The notes under the pieces were generated by a model. The model had not been told where the DNA came from and did not search any database. It was given only the letters and a program-made list of their open reading frames with translations. The position numbers and the translations under genes are program-made. Positions 11,007 to 21,864 of a stretch of 64,000 nucleotides of DNA are shown in pieces; the first letter of the stretch is position 1, and the number at the start of each line of letters is the position of its first letter. The stretch covers positions 1-64,000 of the forward strand of contig NTMA01000102.1 in the NCBI GenBank assembly GCA_002917075.1, read 5' to 3'. This stretch comes from Hawksworthiomyces lignivorus (taxonomy: Eukaryota; Ascomycota; Sordariomycetes; Ophiostomatales; Ophiostomataceae).

Positions 11007-12749
11007 GATGGCGGAACTTTTGATTGGCAGAACCAGGCGAAGGATGCAGAAAGAGACGAATGGGAAGGGCTGAAAAAGAAGGCTGACCTAAAAAAAGATG
11101 GGGTATCTATCTAGAGAGAAGGATCGCAAAGGCGAAGATATGAAAAAAAAGAGAAAATGCAGATGTTCAAAAGGAACGAAGAGAAAAGAAAATAGAGTCA
11201 GCATTGGGGCGGAAGTGGACGGAAGAAAAGAACGGCCAGGTCCAAGGGAGACGGAATATATGATGAAAGTGGCGGAAGCTAAAATAAGAAAGAAAGTACC
11301 GGAGGTAACGCGCACAGAGGAAGGAGCTTTGGGGGTTGCAGCAGACGAAGGGAAGGCGCGAGCTGGGGCACGGGGCTAACCAATGGCTTGCCAAAGGTAC
11401 TTGCGCTGAAAAGGGAAGGAACGCAGCTTGGTGTCAGTTCCGGGGAAAGCTACCCAACGAGCTTGGTGCCTGCTCAATCAACGGGGGGGAGAACCAATTA
11501 ATCAGCCGAATAACTGATAGATCTAGATCTATCCTCTGGAATCTAAATCTCAACATTTGCGTGATACCGTTTTCTTTTCTTTTTGTTTTCTTTTTTTGTT
11601 TTAACCAAAAATTATGTGTTTTAGCTTTTTCCTTGCTGTTTTGATGCACATTTCAGGATTCAGGGTTCACCAGAACCGCGGTCCCTCCGCGCCTTCCGTA
11701 GACGGTATCTTTAATGTAATGTGACGTTGGTAGCGTGGGAAATGTCCGCGGCGATTAATTCCAATCACATGTAAAATCACACACTTTTAAAAGAATACTC
11801 CGTACAAGCAACGCGACTAAAAGCGGTACATTCACATACGTGTGTGAGGAGACTTGCAAATGGAACCAGTAAAATTAACCATAGAGAGACAACATGACCA
11901 GAACATGACCATGGCAAGAATACGATAAATATCACAAGATGCAACATATGTCTTTGAAATTTTTCCTGTGTTCCAATCTAACAGGGTCCTTCTAGAGCGA
12001 AAGGGCGCCCTCGCTTTTGTGAATCAATCAATATATACATTGTAACCATACATGCCATCTCCAAATGCGTGAGAGATGCTCCACCTGGAAATAAAAAAAA
12101 ATGAAAAGAAGAAAGATGGATGGCGGAAGGAGGAAATTGGAAGAGAATTGGAAGAATGTTGTGGGGAATAGAGAGACATGGCGAGAGAGTAAGAGTTAAG
12201 TAGCATGCGCGTAGTAGATGAGAAAAGAAGATGAAAAGAAAAATATCAAAAAATTAAAAAAGAAAGGCCGATGCCACCTCATATGAAGTAGGTGTATGCC
12301 CAGTAGTCCCATAAGTAATCCCACGAAAGGGGAGCCGTTAAAACGAAAAGGGTCGGAAGAACCAGGATCTTCCTATTTTTGGGTTTATTTGCCTGATGCC
12401 GTGCCGATTGTATCGTGTGTCCTGTGCGTGTTGTTGTTGTTGTTCGTTCTGTTCGCGCCGTTTGCCCATTTTGAAGTCTATTTTTTCGTTGCTCGTTTGC
12501 CATCCAGTTTCTGATCCGGCCATACAGTCATAGCTCGTCGTCGCGGCGGCGCGACGGGGAAGACACCGACGATGCATGCTGGTGCATCAGGGTCTCGGCA
12601 TCTCCCACTTGGCGGCGCTCAGACACCTCGCGCTTGTCCTTGAGCCGGGTCTGAGCGTGGATGCGAAGAGGCATTGGGTGTTCCGCAGCCGGCGTTGTCC
12701 TCTTGTGCGTCAGTCCTCGAGATCTGGGATCCCTCATGACGGCTAATTG
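11007..12749. other. Spacer upstream of the S1P-lyase gene and downstream of the PDH-kinase gene
   Basis: Both neighbours are on the minus strand, so this holds the lyase promoter (left) and the kinase 3' region (right). One copy of the dispersed nine-base word TACTCCGTA is at 11796-11804. A 69-codon open stretch at 12528-12737 lies just past the kinase stop and looks like 3' UTR. No gene was recognised. Confidence 0.5.
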
Positions 12750-14365
12750 CTATTGGAGAGGTTCGGACGAACTTGACAGTCGGTTGAGGTGGAGGTACAC
12801 ATCGGTGCCATAGCTAAAAAAGAGACGTCAGCAGTGCAAGAAAAAAATAAATTGAAAGATAAAAAGACAGGCTCCAAAAGAAGAAAAAAAAAGGTCCAAG
12901 ACTCACCCCTCCATACTGATCAGCTTCAGGTCGCCGCCAAAGTAGCGCGCATATAGCCGCGAGATCGGCAGCCCATACCCGAAGCCGGCCATTGGCGCCT
13001 TGAAGTCGCTCTTGTCAAAGTCCGGGTCCAGGTTCGGCGTCCGGTCGACGGTGGTGTACATGTACGTCCAGACCAGGGGGATGGCGCTGCGCGGGATGCC
13101 GCCGCCCTCGTCGGAGATCTTGATGGTGATGTCCTCGCGGCCCTCGGCCACGATGACCTTGGTGACGGGGAACTCCTGCTTGTCCTGGCCGTGGCGCTCG
13201 ACGACGGCGCGCAGCGAGTTCTTGAGCGTCTCGAACAGCATGTGCGACAGGTGGCCCGGCACGTACATGAAGTTGAGGTTGGGGTTGCACACGAGCTGGA
13301 TCTTGGGCGACTCGAACAGGCCGTAGTGGTCCTCGCACACGAACCGGGCGTTCTCGATGGCCTCCTGGGCGAGGTCGTGCACGTTCGTCTTGGTGCAGAT
13401 GATGCCGACGTACGTGGGGTCGCGGTGGTGGCTCTGGTCGGTCAGGGCAATGTGCTGGCCGATCAGCATGCGGATGCCGATGCGCGACATGTAGAAGCGG
13501 TCCAGGAACGACTGGATGTTGTGGTCGATCTGCATGCGCTGGCGGCGGCGCTTGTATTCCAGGATGCCCTGGGCCATGGTGGTGACGACGCCGTCGTGGC
13601 GCCGCTTGATCTTGTGGAGGGTCTGGGCGAAGCGCTGGTTGTAGAGGTGCAGGTCCGGCGGCCACTCGCCCGAGTCGTCCACCCAGGCGAAGTAGCGCCG
13701 CGCGGCCGAGTGCTTTTTTAAGAAGCCGTTTCCGTTGCCATTGCCGTTGTAATCGCCCGTCAGCAATGGGGATTGTGAGCTGTACTGGCCGTCTTCGATG
13801 CTTGGGTTAGGGGTGGCTTCGGACAAGACGAGGTGGGATGGGCCGTTTCGGCCGCCCATCCGGCCTGGTCGCATCAGCCGGTCGCGTACATCTCTGTCGA
13901 GCTTCGGCCTTGGCAGTGTTGTGATCTCCTGTTCAAAAAAATAAAAAGGATTTGTGTGAGTGATCATGGCACTGAAGACACTCTTATGACTAGACGGAAA
14001 GCGGGGGAAGAAGGAAGCTAGGACATACCTCGAACGACTGCGCATACCAATCTTGCACCCTTCTCACAGACGGCATGTCACTGAGGCCGTCGGGCAGGTT
14101 CTCGAGCTCTTGCACGCGGTGGGCCAGGCGAATGGGGAGCTCTTCGGCCAAGAATTGCGATGCGCGGAACAGCGTTCCTGGCAAGATGAGTCAGACTCGG
14201 GTAAAGCAGTGAGCGCGAGGGCAGCTGCCGAGCAGAGGGGGGAAACGCACCTGTGCTTGGCTTCTCGCCGAATTGGACCATCTGGCGCAAGCTCACGCCC
14301 GTTGCGGGGAAGCTTGCATAGTGTTTGATGGTGTCCATCAACCGGTCGGTCTTCCTCCACGACAT
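12750..14365 (-). CDS. Mitochondrial pyruvate dehydrogenase kinase (PDK/BCKDK family, PKP1-like)
   Basis: GHKL-fold protein kinase that inactivates the pyruvate (or branched-chain 2-oxoacid) dehydrogenase complex by phosphorylating E1-alpha in the matrix. It has 449 residues in four exons: 14365-14251, 14177-14029, 13928-12907 and 12813-12750. The N-terminal domain has YASFPATGVSLRQMVQFG, FLAEELPIRLAHRVQEL and LPDGLSDMPSVRRVQDWY. The ATPase domain has the N-box ETLKNSLRAVVERH, the G1 box DEGGGIP, and GFGYGLPISRLYARYFGGDL. The last exon gives GYGTDVYLHLNRL and ends SSSSEPLQ. A linker at about residues 105-165 with an NGNGNGNG run is longer than in animal PDKs. Introns are 73, 100 and 93 nt. 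Which dehydrogenase is the target cannot be told from motifs. Confidence 0.92.
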
Positions 14366-16916
14366 CTTGGGCTGGTTGTGTGACTGTTACAGGGAGGGGG
14401 GAAAGGGAGGAGGAGGATGAGGAGGAGGAGGAGGAGGAGGAGATTTGGCGTGTTTTCTGTGCCAATGGCAACAGAAAGAGCGGTAGAGGATTCGGGAAAC
14501 GGGGTGCCAATTATCGCTGCATCTGCGGTCCCATCTGGGGAAGAAATCGGGTGGAGCGAGATGCGGAGGCGGAGAGCCAGATGCGGAGAGATTTGCAGAA
14601 GCTGCGGACGGATAACCACCACCGAGATACGAGCGAGGCTGTCCGGAGGGCGAGGGTAGCGACGCCGAGGCAGATATCAAGAGAGGAGAGGAGGAGGTAA
14701 AAGAGAGAAAGGATACAGAGAATACAGGCAAAAATGATCAAGCTCCAGAAGCAGAAAGCGGCCTCGTGAGAATAAAGGCGAACGCAAGGAGAGAGAAACA
14801 AGCCGGTATGTGCAGACGACTTGGATAATGCAGCGCCTCCAGTTCAGAGAGATACAGTATCACACGGCAGCAGCACACACAAAACGCCGACGGGAGAGGA
14901 AAGAAACGGTGTAAAATAAAAAAAGAAGAAGAGGAAGAAGATAAGATTGGGAGTGGCACACGAGCAAAGAATAACACCGGCAGTAGTAGCAGTAGTAGTA
15001 GTAGTAACAAGGCAGTATCAGCAGCAGAAGCGGCAGTGGAGGAGCGGGAGAGGAAGAGTGGTGTACACGAGTTAGCCGGCAGCTGGTTGCGCAGTGCAAT
15101 GCAGTAACAGGCGGGCAGAAGAGAGAAACGGGATGACTAGAGGAGAAGAGAAGCAAATTGACGGGAACGAGGCCAAGAAGCAGAGAGAAGCAGAAAAGGC
15201 AGAGAGAAAGAGACTTGGCAAAGGGACTGGCAGAGAAGAAGACATTGACGACTCGTCGACTCATCGACTCATCGGCTCATGTGCTCATGTGCTATTGTGC
15301 TGCGGAAGGGCCAGTCTGGGGTGACTAACGGCCACTTACTAGCACTCCGTAACGCGAGCAAAGGAGCTACGACGTATCTGCGCCCGGAACCCTGCGTCCT
15401 GCCCCTCCAAAAGCCGAGAAACAGCGCCCCCAGCAGCTGGGCAGTCTCTTCCAATTGGCCAACCCCACACAGTTGCCCTCCCGAGGTTCAGTTGCGCTGA
15501 GGAAAGGAAGAGGAGGAGTGACTTGTGCCCGCTGCCGCCACCGCACGCTTGTGCTTGTATCCCGACATGTACTCCGTGCGAAAATACTGCAAGTGTGTAT
15601 TTAATTCGCACTGTCCTTGGGTCACTTTTGCCATGGCTGGTTGAGACATTTAAACTAAGCATAAGCGTATTATTACGCATATTACAGAGTACTATAGTTA
15701 GAAAAGCTGTAAGCAAACAAGGGCACAACACACACAGACGGAACACATGTCTCCCATTCGCAGCCAGCCTTGTTTTTCTATTTGCATGTTCAATTTTGTC
15801 ATGTCATTCATTTATGTTCCCCCCTGTGTTCATTGTATGAATGCTGAACACCAAGCAAATATGCAATTGTCCGTCCGTCGACAGACAGTGGAGAGGGGGT
15901 GGGTGAGTGAGATGGAGGGGGGCTTCCGTCTTCCAGGGACGCTGCAGGATCTTTTTTTCTCTTTTTCTTTTTCTTTTTTTTTTTTGTGCCTTTTTCTCTG
16001 CATATTGCTTTTCGTCTTGCTTTTCGCCTTGCCATTCATTGTCCCTTTCGTCCTTGTGGGCTCTCTCATAAGCCTATATCTGCGCTTTCCTTTTGTCCTT
16101 TTTTGGAGAAATCAAAGGCAAAAATTGCCATCTTCGGCAGCTTGCATGTGACGGCGGCGTTGTGCGGATTATCTGCACTGTGTACCGCTCATGCGAGCTA
16201 CAAAGCCTTTTGCTATGCTCTACTCGTACACGTACTATACACCCGCACATCTGCGTATTGCAAGGTAATCTTATGCCAGCCATCTCACTGCAATCTTGCC
16301 CCGGAAGACCGTGGCTGTTGTTCGGGCCATCGGAAAATGCAGGGCGCAGATGCTTTACAGTTCGCGCACTGTATATTGTATGAAATTCTCTGGGTCTCGC
16401 ACGGAGTACCTGCTATGTGCACTGTAAATTCACGCACATGGCAAGTAGTGTTTTGGAGCTGTCCCTCTCTCTTGCCATCGTCTGCTTTTCCGGGCTGTCC
16501 CGATCTCCAGCTTCGACCTCATCTCTTCCCCCTGCAAGCCTTGCTTGCTTTTCACCACACGTGAGCTTCTCCGTGCGCTAGCTTCTCGACTTCCAACGAC
16601 CTAACACCAGGGGACACACTGCTGAGCTCCCAAGCTCGATCGGGAAATAGTACAGTTGTACGTTATATTAGGGTTCCCACGGACCCTCGTGCGTGCTGGG
16701 ATCACGCGCACAAGGAAGACCCGCAGAAAAGTCGCGTTTTTGGCAGAGCCCGGCGCGTCGATGAGGAAATCGGCGACGTCAAGCACTAGCACAGAAGAAC
16801 GAGCACCGTAGAACTACCGGAGAAACGGCTAAGCAGATTTCGTTTTCGTAAGAGAAAAGCTCGGACCCATCCATATCGCTATCGTGGACCTCGGAAAATG
16901 ATATCGTACTGCCGAA
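14366..16916. other. 2.5-kb divergent spacer between PDH kinase (-) and coiled-coil gene (+)
   Basis: It holds both promoters. Low-complexity tracts include AGG repeats at about 14405-14442 and AGT repeats at about 14983-15007. A GACTCATC-type imperfect tandem lies at about 15247-15300 and a T-rich run at about 15950-15985. No gene was recognised. Confidence 0.5.
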
Positions 16917-17442
16917 ATGCCGGACTTGCCGTCCGACGTTGACCGTCCGGTGACGCCGCCGCCGCCGTCACCGCCCGGAGGGGGGCCGGATTCCCCTCCA
17001 TGGCCCGGCTTCGTGTCTGACGACGCAGGCTTGACGCATCTGTCCCTGCCGTCGTCGCCGTCGTCGTCCCTCGCGCTGACGCGAGGCTTCCACACTCGGC
17101 CGCCGATACGCTTTGCCAACAACCTTCCGGATTCTCTCTCTGCGATGGAATTCTACAGCCGGGGAGGGCTCGGTCTGTATTCCCACCTCAGGGACTACGC
17201 GAACAGGGGCGACGGCAACGGCGACGACGAAGACGACAGCTCGAGTGCCGATGCCTACGATGATGGCGACGACGAAGATGACAACGACGAGAACGCACTC
17301 GACCCGCTGGCCGAAGACAGCAAGGAGGTGCTGCTCGACCGGCTCAACGACGTCGCCCGCCACGTCATCGCCTACTCGCCCTCCTCCCCCGCCCGCGCCA
17401 ACCGCAGGCCTCGCGGCGGGAACGGCCGCGGCCGCCGCGGCC

Positions 17443-17473
<31 letters not shown>

Positions 17474-18642
17474 TCCGAACGTCTTGAGCGCGCTGCATGC
17501 CCGTATCGACGAGATGGAGTCTACTATGGCGGCCGCCCTCGCGGCAGAAGCTGCTGCGTCTGCCTCGTCGTCGTCTCGCCACCATCACCATCACCACAAC
17601 GACCGCCACCTCCTGCGCCGCGCGGGCACCGCCACGTCGGGCTTCGGCGAGAGCAGCCTGCGCAAGCGCCCCTCCCTCCTCCTGGACGCGGCCTCCATCC
17701 TGATCTCGCGGCCCTCCTCGTCGGGCGGTCCCCTGTCGTCGCCGGGCCTGCTCGCCTCGCCGTTCGCCAAGACCGCTGCCGCAGGCACTGCAGCTACCAC
17801 CGCAGCGGCCGCCGCAGGCCCGGCGAGCAGCCCCCACATCGCGGCGCCCGTCTCGCAAAAGCTTGCCGTCGAGTGCGACGGCCTCGCAGACGACCTCTCC
17901 GCCGTCCTGGCGAGCCTTACCAAGAGAGCCCAGGAATCCGAGGTACGTTTGCGCAACTGCTACCTCCCCCCCCCCCCCCCCCTTCTCTACTCTCTCTTTC
18001 TCTGAATTTAAATGGCTAACAAGCTGATTGCTATAGAAAATCCAGCAGGAGCTCCTACGCCAGCTAGCCGCCGCCAACAGCCGCAACGCGCAGCTCGAAG
18101 CGCAGGTGAAGGCGCTGACGGACGCTGCGCAGGACCCCCACGAACCCCAGGACGCTCACAACCCCCAGGACGCTCAGGACGCCGCCGCCGCCGTCCAGGA
18201 GCGCAGCCAGAGCCGGGCCTGGTCCACGCTGAGCTCGACGCAAGCCGAGAGCATCGCCGCCACGCGCAACGGCGCCGACACAGCAGACGAGGAGAGCAAA
18301 GAGGACCAAGAGGACGAGGAAGACCGCTGGGCGGCGCTCGACTCGGAGCTGTCTTTTATGCGGCTGCAGCTGCGCGGCATCGAGCTGCGGTGCCGCGCCC
18401 TCGTGCCCGACGACGCCGACCCGGAGCTGACCCAGAACATCGAGAACTGGAAGGCCGACTGGTCCGTGCTGCGGGCGCGCGCCGACGAGGAACGCTGCAC
18501 CCAGCGGCTGGGCACCACGACCCTGGACGGCAGCAACCTCCTTAACACTACCACTGCTACCACCACTGCCACTGCTTCTACGACTGCCACCGCCACGTTT
18601 ACTATGAAGTACAAGACCAAAAATGGGAGGAGCCACGTGTAA
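16917..18642 (+). CDS. Unrecognised acidic, low-complexity protein with predicted coiled coils
   Basis: A 543-residue protein in two exons (16917-17942 and 18037-18642). The 94-nt intron has GTACGT, a 17-base C run, a GCTAAC branch and TATAG. I do not recognise a family. Visible features are a Pro-rich start (TPPPPSPPGGG), Ser-rich text, then FHTRPPIRFANNLPDSLSAMEFYSRGGLGLYSHL, which looks like a conserved motif. Acidic tracts follow, then a basic GRGRRGR patch directly before ten aspartates, a six-His run, and two helical regions with heptad-like spacing: ALHARIDEMESTM and, across the splice junction, KRAQESEKIQQELLRQLAAAN. The C-terminal RWAALDSELSFMRLQLRGIELRC stretch is helical too. Phase-0 splicing joins the helix smoothly, which supports the model. 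A scaffold or nuclear role is only a guess. Confidence 0.72.
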
Positions 18643-20051
18643 CAAAACATACCGGATGTCCGGTACAAGAGACTGTACAGAAGAAAAATAGGAACTCACT
18701 CCGAGAGAGAGATGGAATGAATCGCAATACTGTCTAAATGTACGATGTTTGAATAGAATACGGCGCACAGGTTGGCGGAAAACAGGACTAGCATATGTCG
18801 ATACCCCTAAATATTACGAATTGAATGGTTCCCAAGGCTCGCTCTTTTGCCTCGGCAGGGTTTAAGTTTGTTAGTGCAGTTGTCCCAAAATACTTGCATT
18901 CAGGAAATTAGCACACTTGATAGATGCGGCGGATGCGGAATCCAAATCCGTGGGGGGCCGTTGTGCGGGTAAGCCTAATGGTAAGCAAGGAGGGGGGGGT
19001 GCATTATTAGCGGCTCTTATAAAAAGGAGACGGGAAGCCTTGTGGTTATTAAAAGACAGAAACAAAAGCAGAGGATTCAAAATACTACGCACAGAGAGGC
19101 TGGCTTCTACCTCGACGTTTCGCCCAGCAGACTCTGATAAGAGGAAGCTGCTTGGCTAAACGTTTCTTTTCCCTATATACTAACTATTAACTATGGAGTA
19201 GAGATAGATGACCATCGCAAAGCGAGCATTGATAGAATATTGGGAGACGGCATATCGAAGCTCTGTTCTTTTGCTGCCTTTCGTATCTTCAAGGGCTTTT
19301 TGGCGTGTTCCTATTTTTTGGACCCTAGCTAAATGACAGAACTTTGCACTAAATTGCATGATCAAGCCGTAAACCCGTTCGCACTAGACTGTTTGTCAAG
19401 AGTGAGCCGCTGCAATGGAAGTGTGTGTCTGCTCGTATGGACATTTTCCAACACCTGCACATTGCTTTGCGACTAGGAGAAGGAGCCTCAGCTAGACATT
19501 TGATTGTCAAGTCTCCTTTATTGCCCATTTCAACGACACCAGCTCGCCTAGTGTTACCAAGGTTACATGCACAATATCAGCCCCGGTTTTGATGTGCACA
19601 CCTCATCACGCACATCTTCCCTGTTCTGTTGTGGGGGATGCAAAAAGCTACAAAATACCAAGGACAGAACAAGTAAAAGGATCCACGAACTGCACCAAAT
19701 CCGTGCAGACACAGCCCACTAACTGGACTATTCAACAAATCAACAGAAACCCATGCGTTCTCCCCTCTGGAGATAAGAAAATGCAAATTGGTAACAGCGA
19801 CAAACTGGAGAAGAGCATATGGAGGTCGACCTACTGGGCCGCAACAGGGCCGCCGGCTGGTGTTTTGTCAGGGATCGCGAGCTGAGCCTTGGAGTCGACG
19901 CAGAGGTGGCCGCTATTCGCTCGGAATGGCGAGGTCCTCCCTCCTATCTCTTTGTAAATTGTGGTTTCCGTTTTAAGTACTCTGTAGAGCGTCAATCTGA
20001 TAAGACATGCAATTTACTTAGATATCATTACTCCCTCTGTTTTCTACGCTC
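18643..20051. other. Spacer without a recognisable gene
   Basis: AT-richer sequence between two plus-strand genes; it should contain the terminator of the coiled-coil gene and the promoter of the Kre9-like gene. Small open frames show no motifs. Confidence 0.45.
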
Positions 20052-21095
20052 ATGTCTCTACCTCTATTTAGAACTATGGCAGCCTGTTGGTGTCATCGCA
20101 TCGACGTCGTCTTTGCCTGGTGGCTGCTCCTGCGAACTGCCCGCGGCGCGAATCTTGTTCCCAACAAGCCGCAAGCGAACGAAGTCGTCCCGGTGGGCGA
20201 GCCATACGATATTACATGGGATCCGCGTAATGCGCCCGGTGCCGCAACCGTGAGCATTGACCTCGAGAACAACGATGGCTCTGCCTCTCTCCTGTCAAGT
20301 CTGTTTCGAACTCCTGCATGCTCTTTTTGTTGTTTTCTTGCTCGTTTTTGTTGCCGCAGGAGTCGGGATCGAAACCAGAAGACTAATACTACCTGCCTGA
20401 GTTCAGCTGATGCAGAAAATAATGGCTCGTATATATGGTATCCCAATATTGCTTTTGCTGGCGAGTCGGGCTTTTTTATCAGCATTTGTCCTCAAAACGA
20501 CGACACTCCCGATGATGGCTGCGGCGTCACGTTCAATGGACGGTTTTCCTTCGCGCCCATCTCATCTTCGACGACATCCTCGGCTACCAGGACCACGTCA
20601 AGTGTCTCTTCAAGCTCGCCCTTGTCCTCCACAACAACGTAAGCAACGAATCCTGATCGTCATTTTAAGGGGTGAGGGAGAGAGAGAGAGAGAGAGAACA
20701 AAGAGGCGGATATGCAAATCCAGGTTGCTAAAGACTGTTTAATGGACAGGCAGACACAGCCGCCCACAACCTCCATTTCAGCCAATACGACCGAACCTAA
20801 CCCACCGCAGCACCTGTCTACCGGAGCTGTGGTAGCCATTGCGGTCGTTGTCCCGCTTGCGGTGATAGCTGCTGCTGTGGTGGGTCTTTATATATGGTGG
20901 AAGAAACGCAAAAGCCGGCATAACGCGGCGGGCGGAACACATCATAGGGCGGAGTTACCAAGCGAGTCCAAAGGAGCGAGCGGAATTGAGTTATACGACT
21001 CTAGCCCTGGGTACGATGAGAGAAGGGCTAAGATGGAAGGACAAGGAGCTACGATGAATTATCAGGACTCGACAAATCCCATTGAATTGGAGTAA
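20052..21095 (+). CDS. Secreted/membrane Ser-Thr-rich protein with Kre9/Knh1-like N-terminal domain and one transmembrane segment
   Basis: A 274-residue predicted type I surface protein in three exons (20052-20298, 20407-20638, 20750-21095). It has a signal peptide-like start (hydrophobic VVFAWWLLL followed by RTARGA; a second in-frame ATG is at 20076). A small domain follows, with VPVGEPYDITWDP and ATVSIDLENNDGS and, after the junction, NNGSYIWYPN. This pattern is typical of the Kre9/Knh1-like beta-sandwich in fungal wall proteins. A Ser/Thr-rich stretch, probably O-glycosylated, leads to one membrane helix (VVAIAVVVPLAVIAAAVVGLYIWW cut by KKRK) and a cytosolic tail with IELYDSSPGYDERR. The layout resembles Mid2/Wsc-type wall sensors rather than GPI proteins. 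The first intron is 108 nt with no in-frame stop, so retained transcripts would still be translatable. Confidence 0.75.
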
Positions 21096-21864
21096 TATAA
21101 CATTGAGCTAGATACGCCACCCATGGTGACGCTGCCGAAGGGAGAAAAAGCTGAAGAAATAAAGAAGGGAGGCGCCTCTGATTGCCCACCATATTTATAT
21201 GAAATTGGAAGCACCTAGTAAAAATCTTAGGAAGCAGAAACAAAATATTAAGAACACGATGAAGGATAAAAGAGCTCGAAGAAAGAACAAAGCCAAGAAA
21301 AAAAAAAAGGCAAAAAGGAAACGTACAGCAGCGGGTATTCGCTGGTCGTCACCGACCCAACTACTAATCCGCCGATTACTGGTTTAACTAGGGGAGAGCG
21401 GACGGGATCCCGTGCTTTCCAGTATCTATGGCCGTACGTGCTAGATCTGGATCATAATCAGATATATACATGTGAAAGGCTGAGCCCATTTGCCGAGACC
21501 AGTTAGAGGCAGCGGAAAGACAGGCCACAGAGATCTGAGATGGCTCCGAAGCAAAGCAAGATGTATACGTTACGACTATGGGCTGTTCATGCCCTGTCGT
21601 ATTCACGATGTGTCCCTAAGAATAGAGAGCAAAGAATGGAAAGAAAGAGAACAAAATTATGAAAAAGAGTTCTTGGTCATGTTTTATTTCAATTTTTTTC
21701 ATTCAAAGGAAAAGCACAAAAAAAAAGTCTTATCTTATGTAGATCACTCCATCTCCTGTCTTCTCTTTGCGCTGCGTGGCAGAGAGAAGTACAGAGCGCC
21801 AGTCTGTTTCTGCGGCACCTCGCCCTCCCTCTCTTCTTCTCCTGCTCGCCCCTCTTCCCCTCTC
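21096..21864. other. Convergent 3' spacer
   Basis: It lies between the Kre9-like gene (+) and the MFS gene (-), so it holds two 3' ends. An A-rich stretch lies at 21240-21330. No gene seen. Confidence 0.5.

Noticed and set aside
12528..12737. 69-codon frame after the PDH-kinase stop, considered as an extra C-terminal exon
   Set aside because: The kinase already ends in the typical YGTDVYLHLNRL...SSSSEPLQ; nothing in the added text matches the family.
16660..16680. Single TTAGGG as a possible telomere-type repeat
   Set aside because: Only one unit is present; a telomeric or interstitial telomeric array would show tandem copies.
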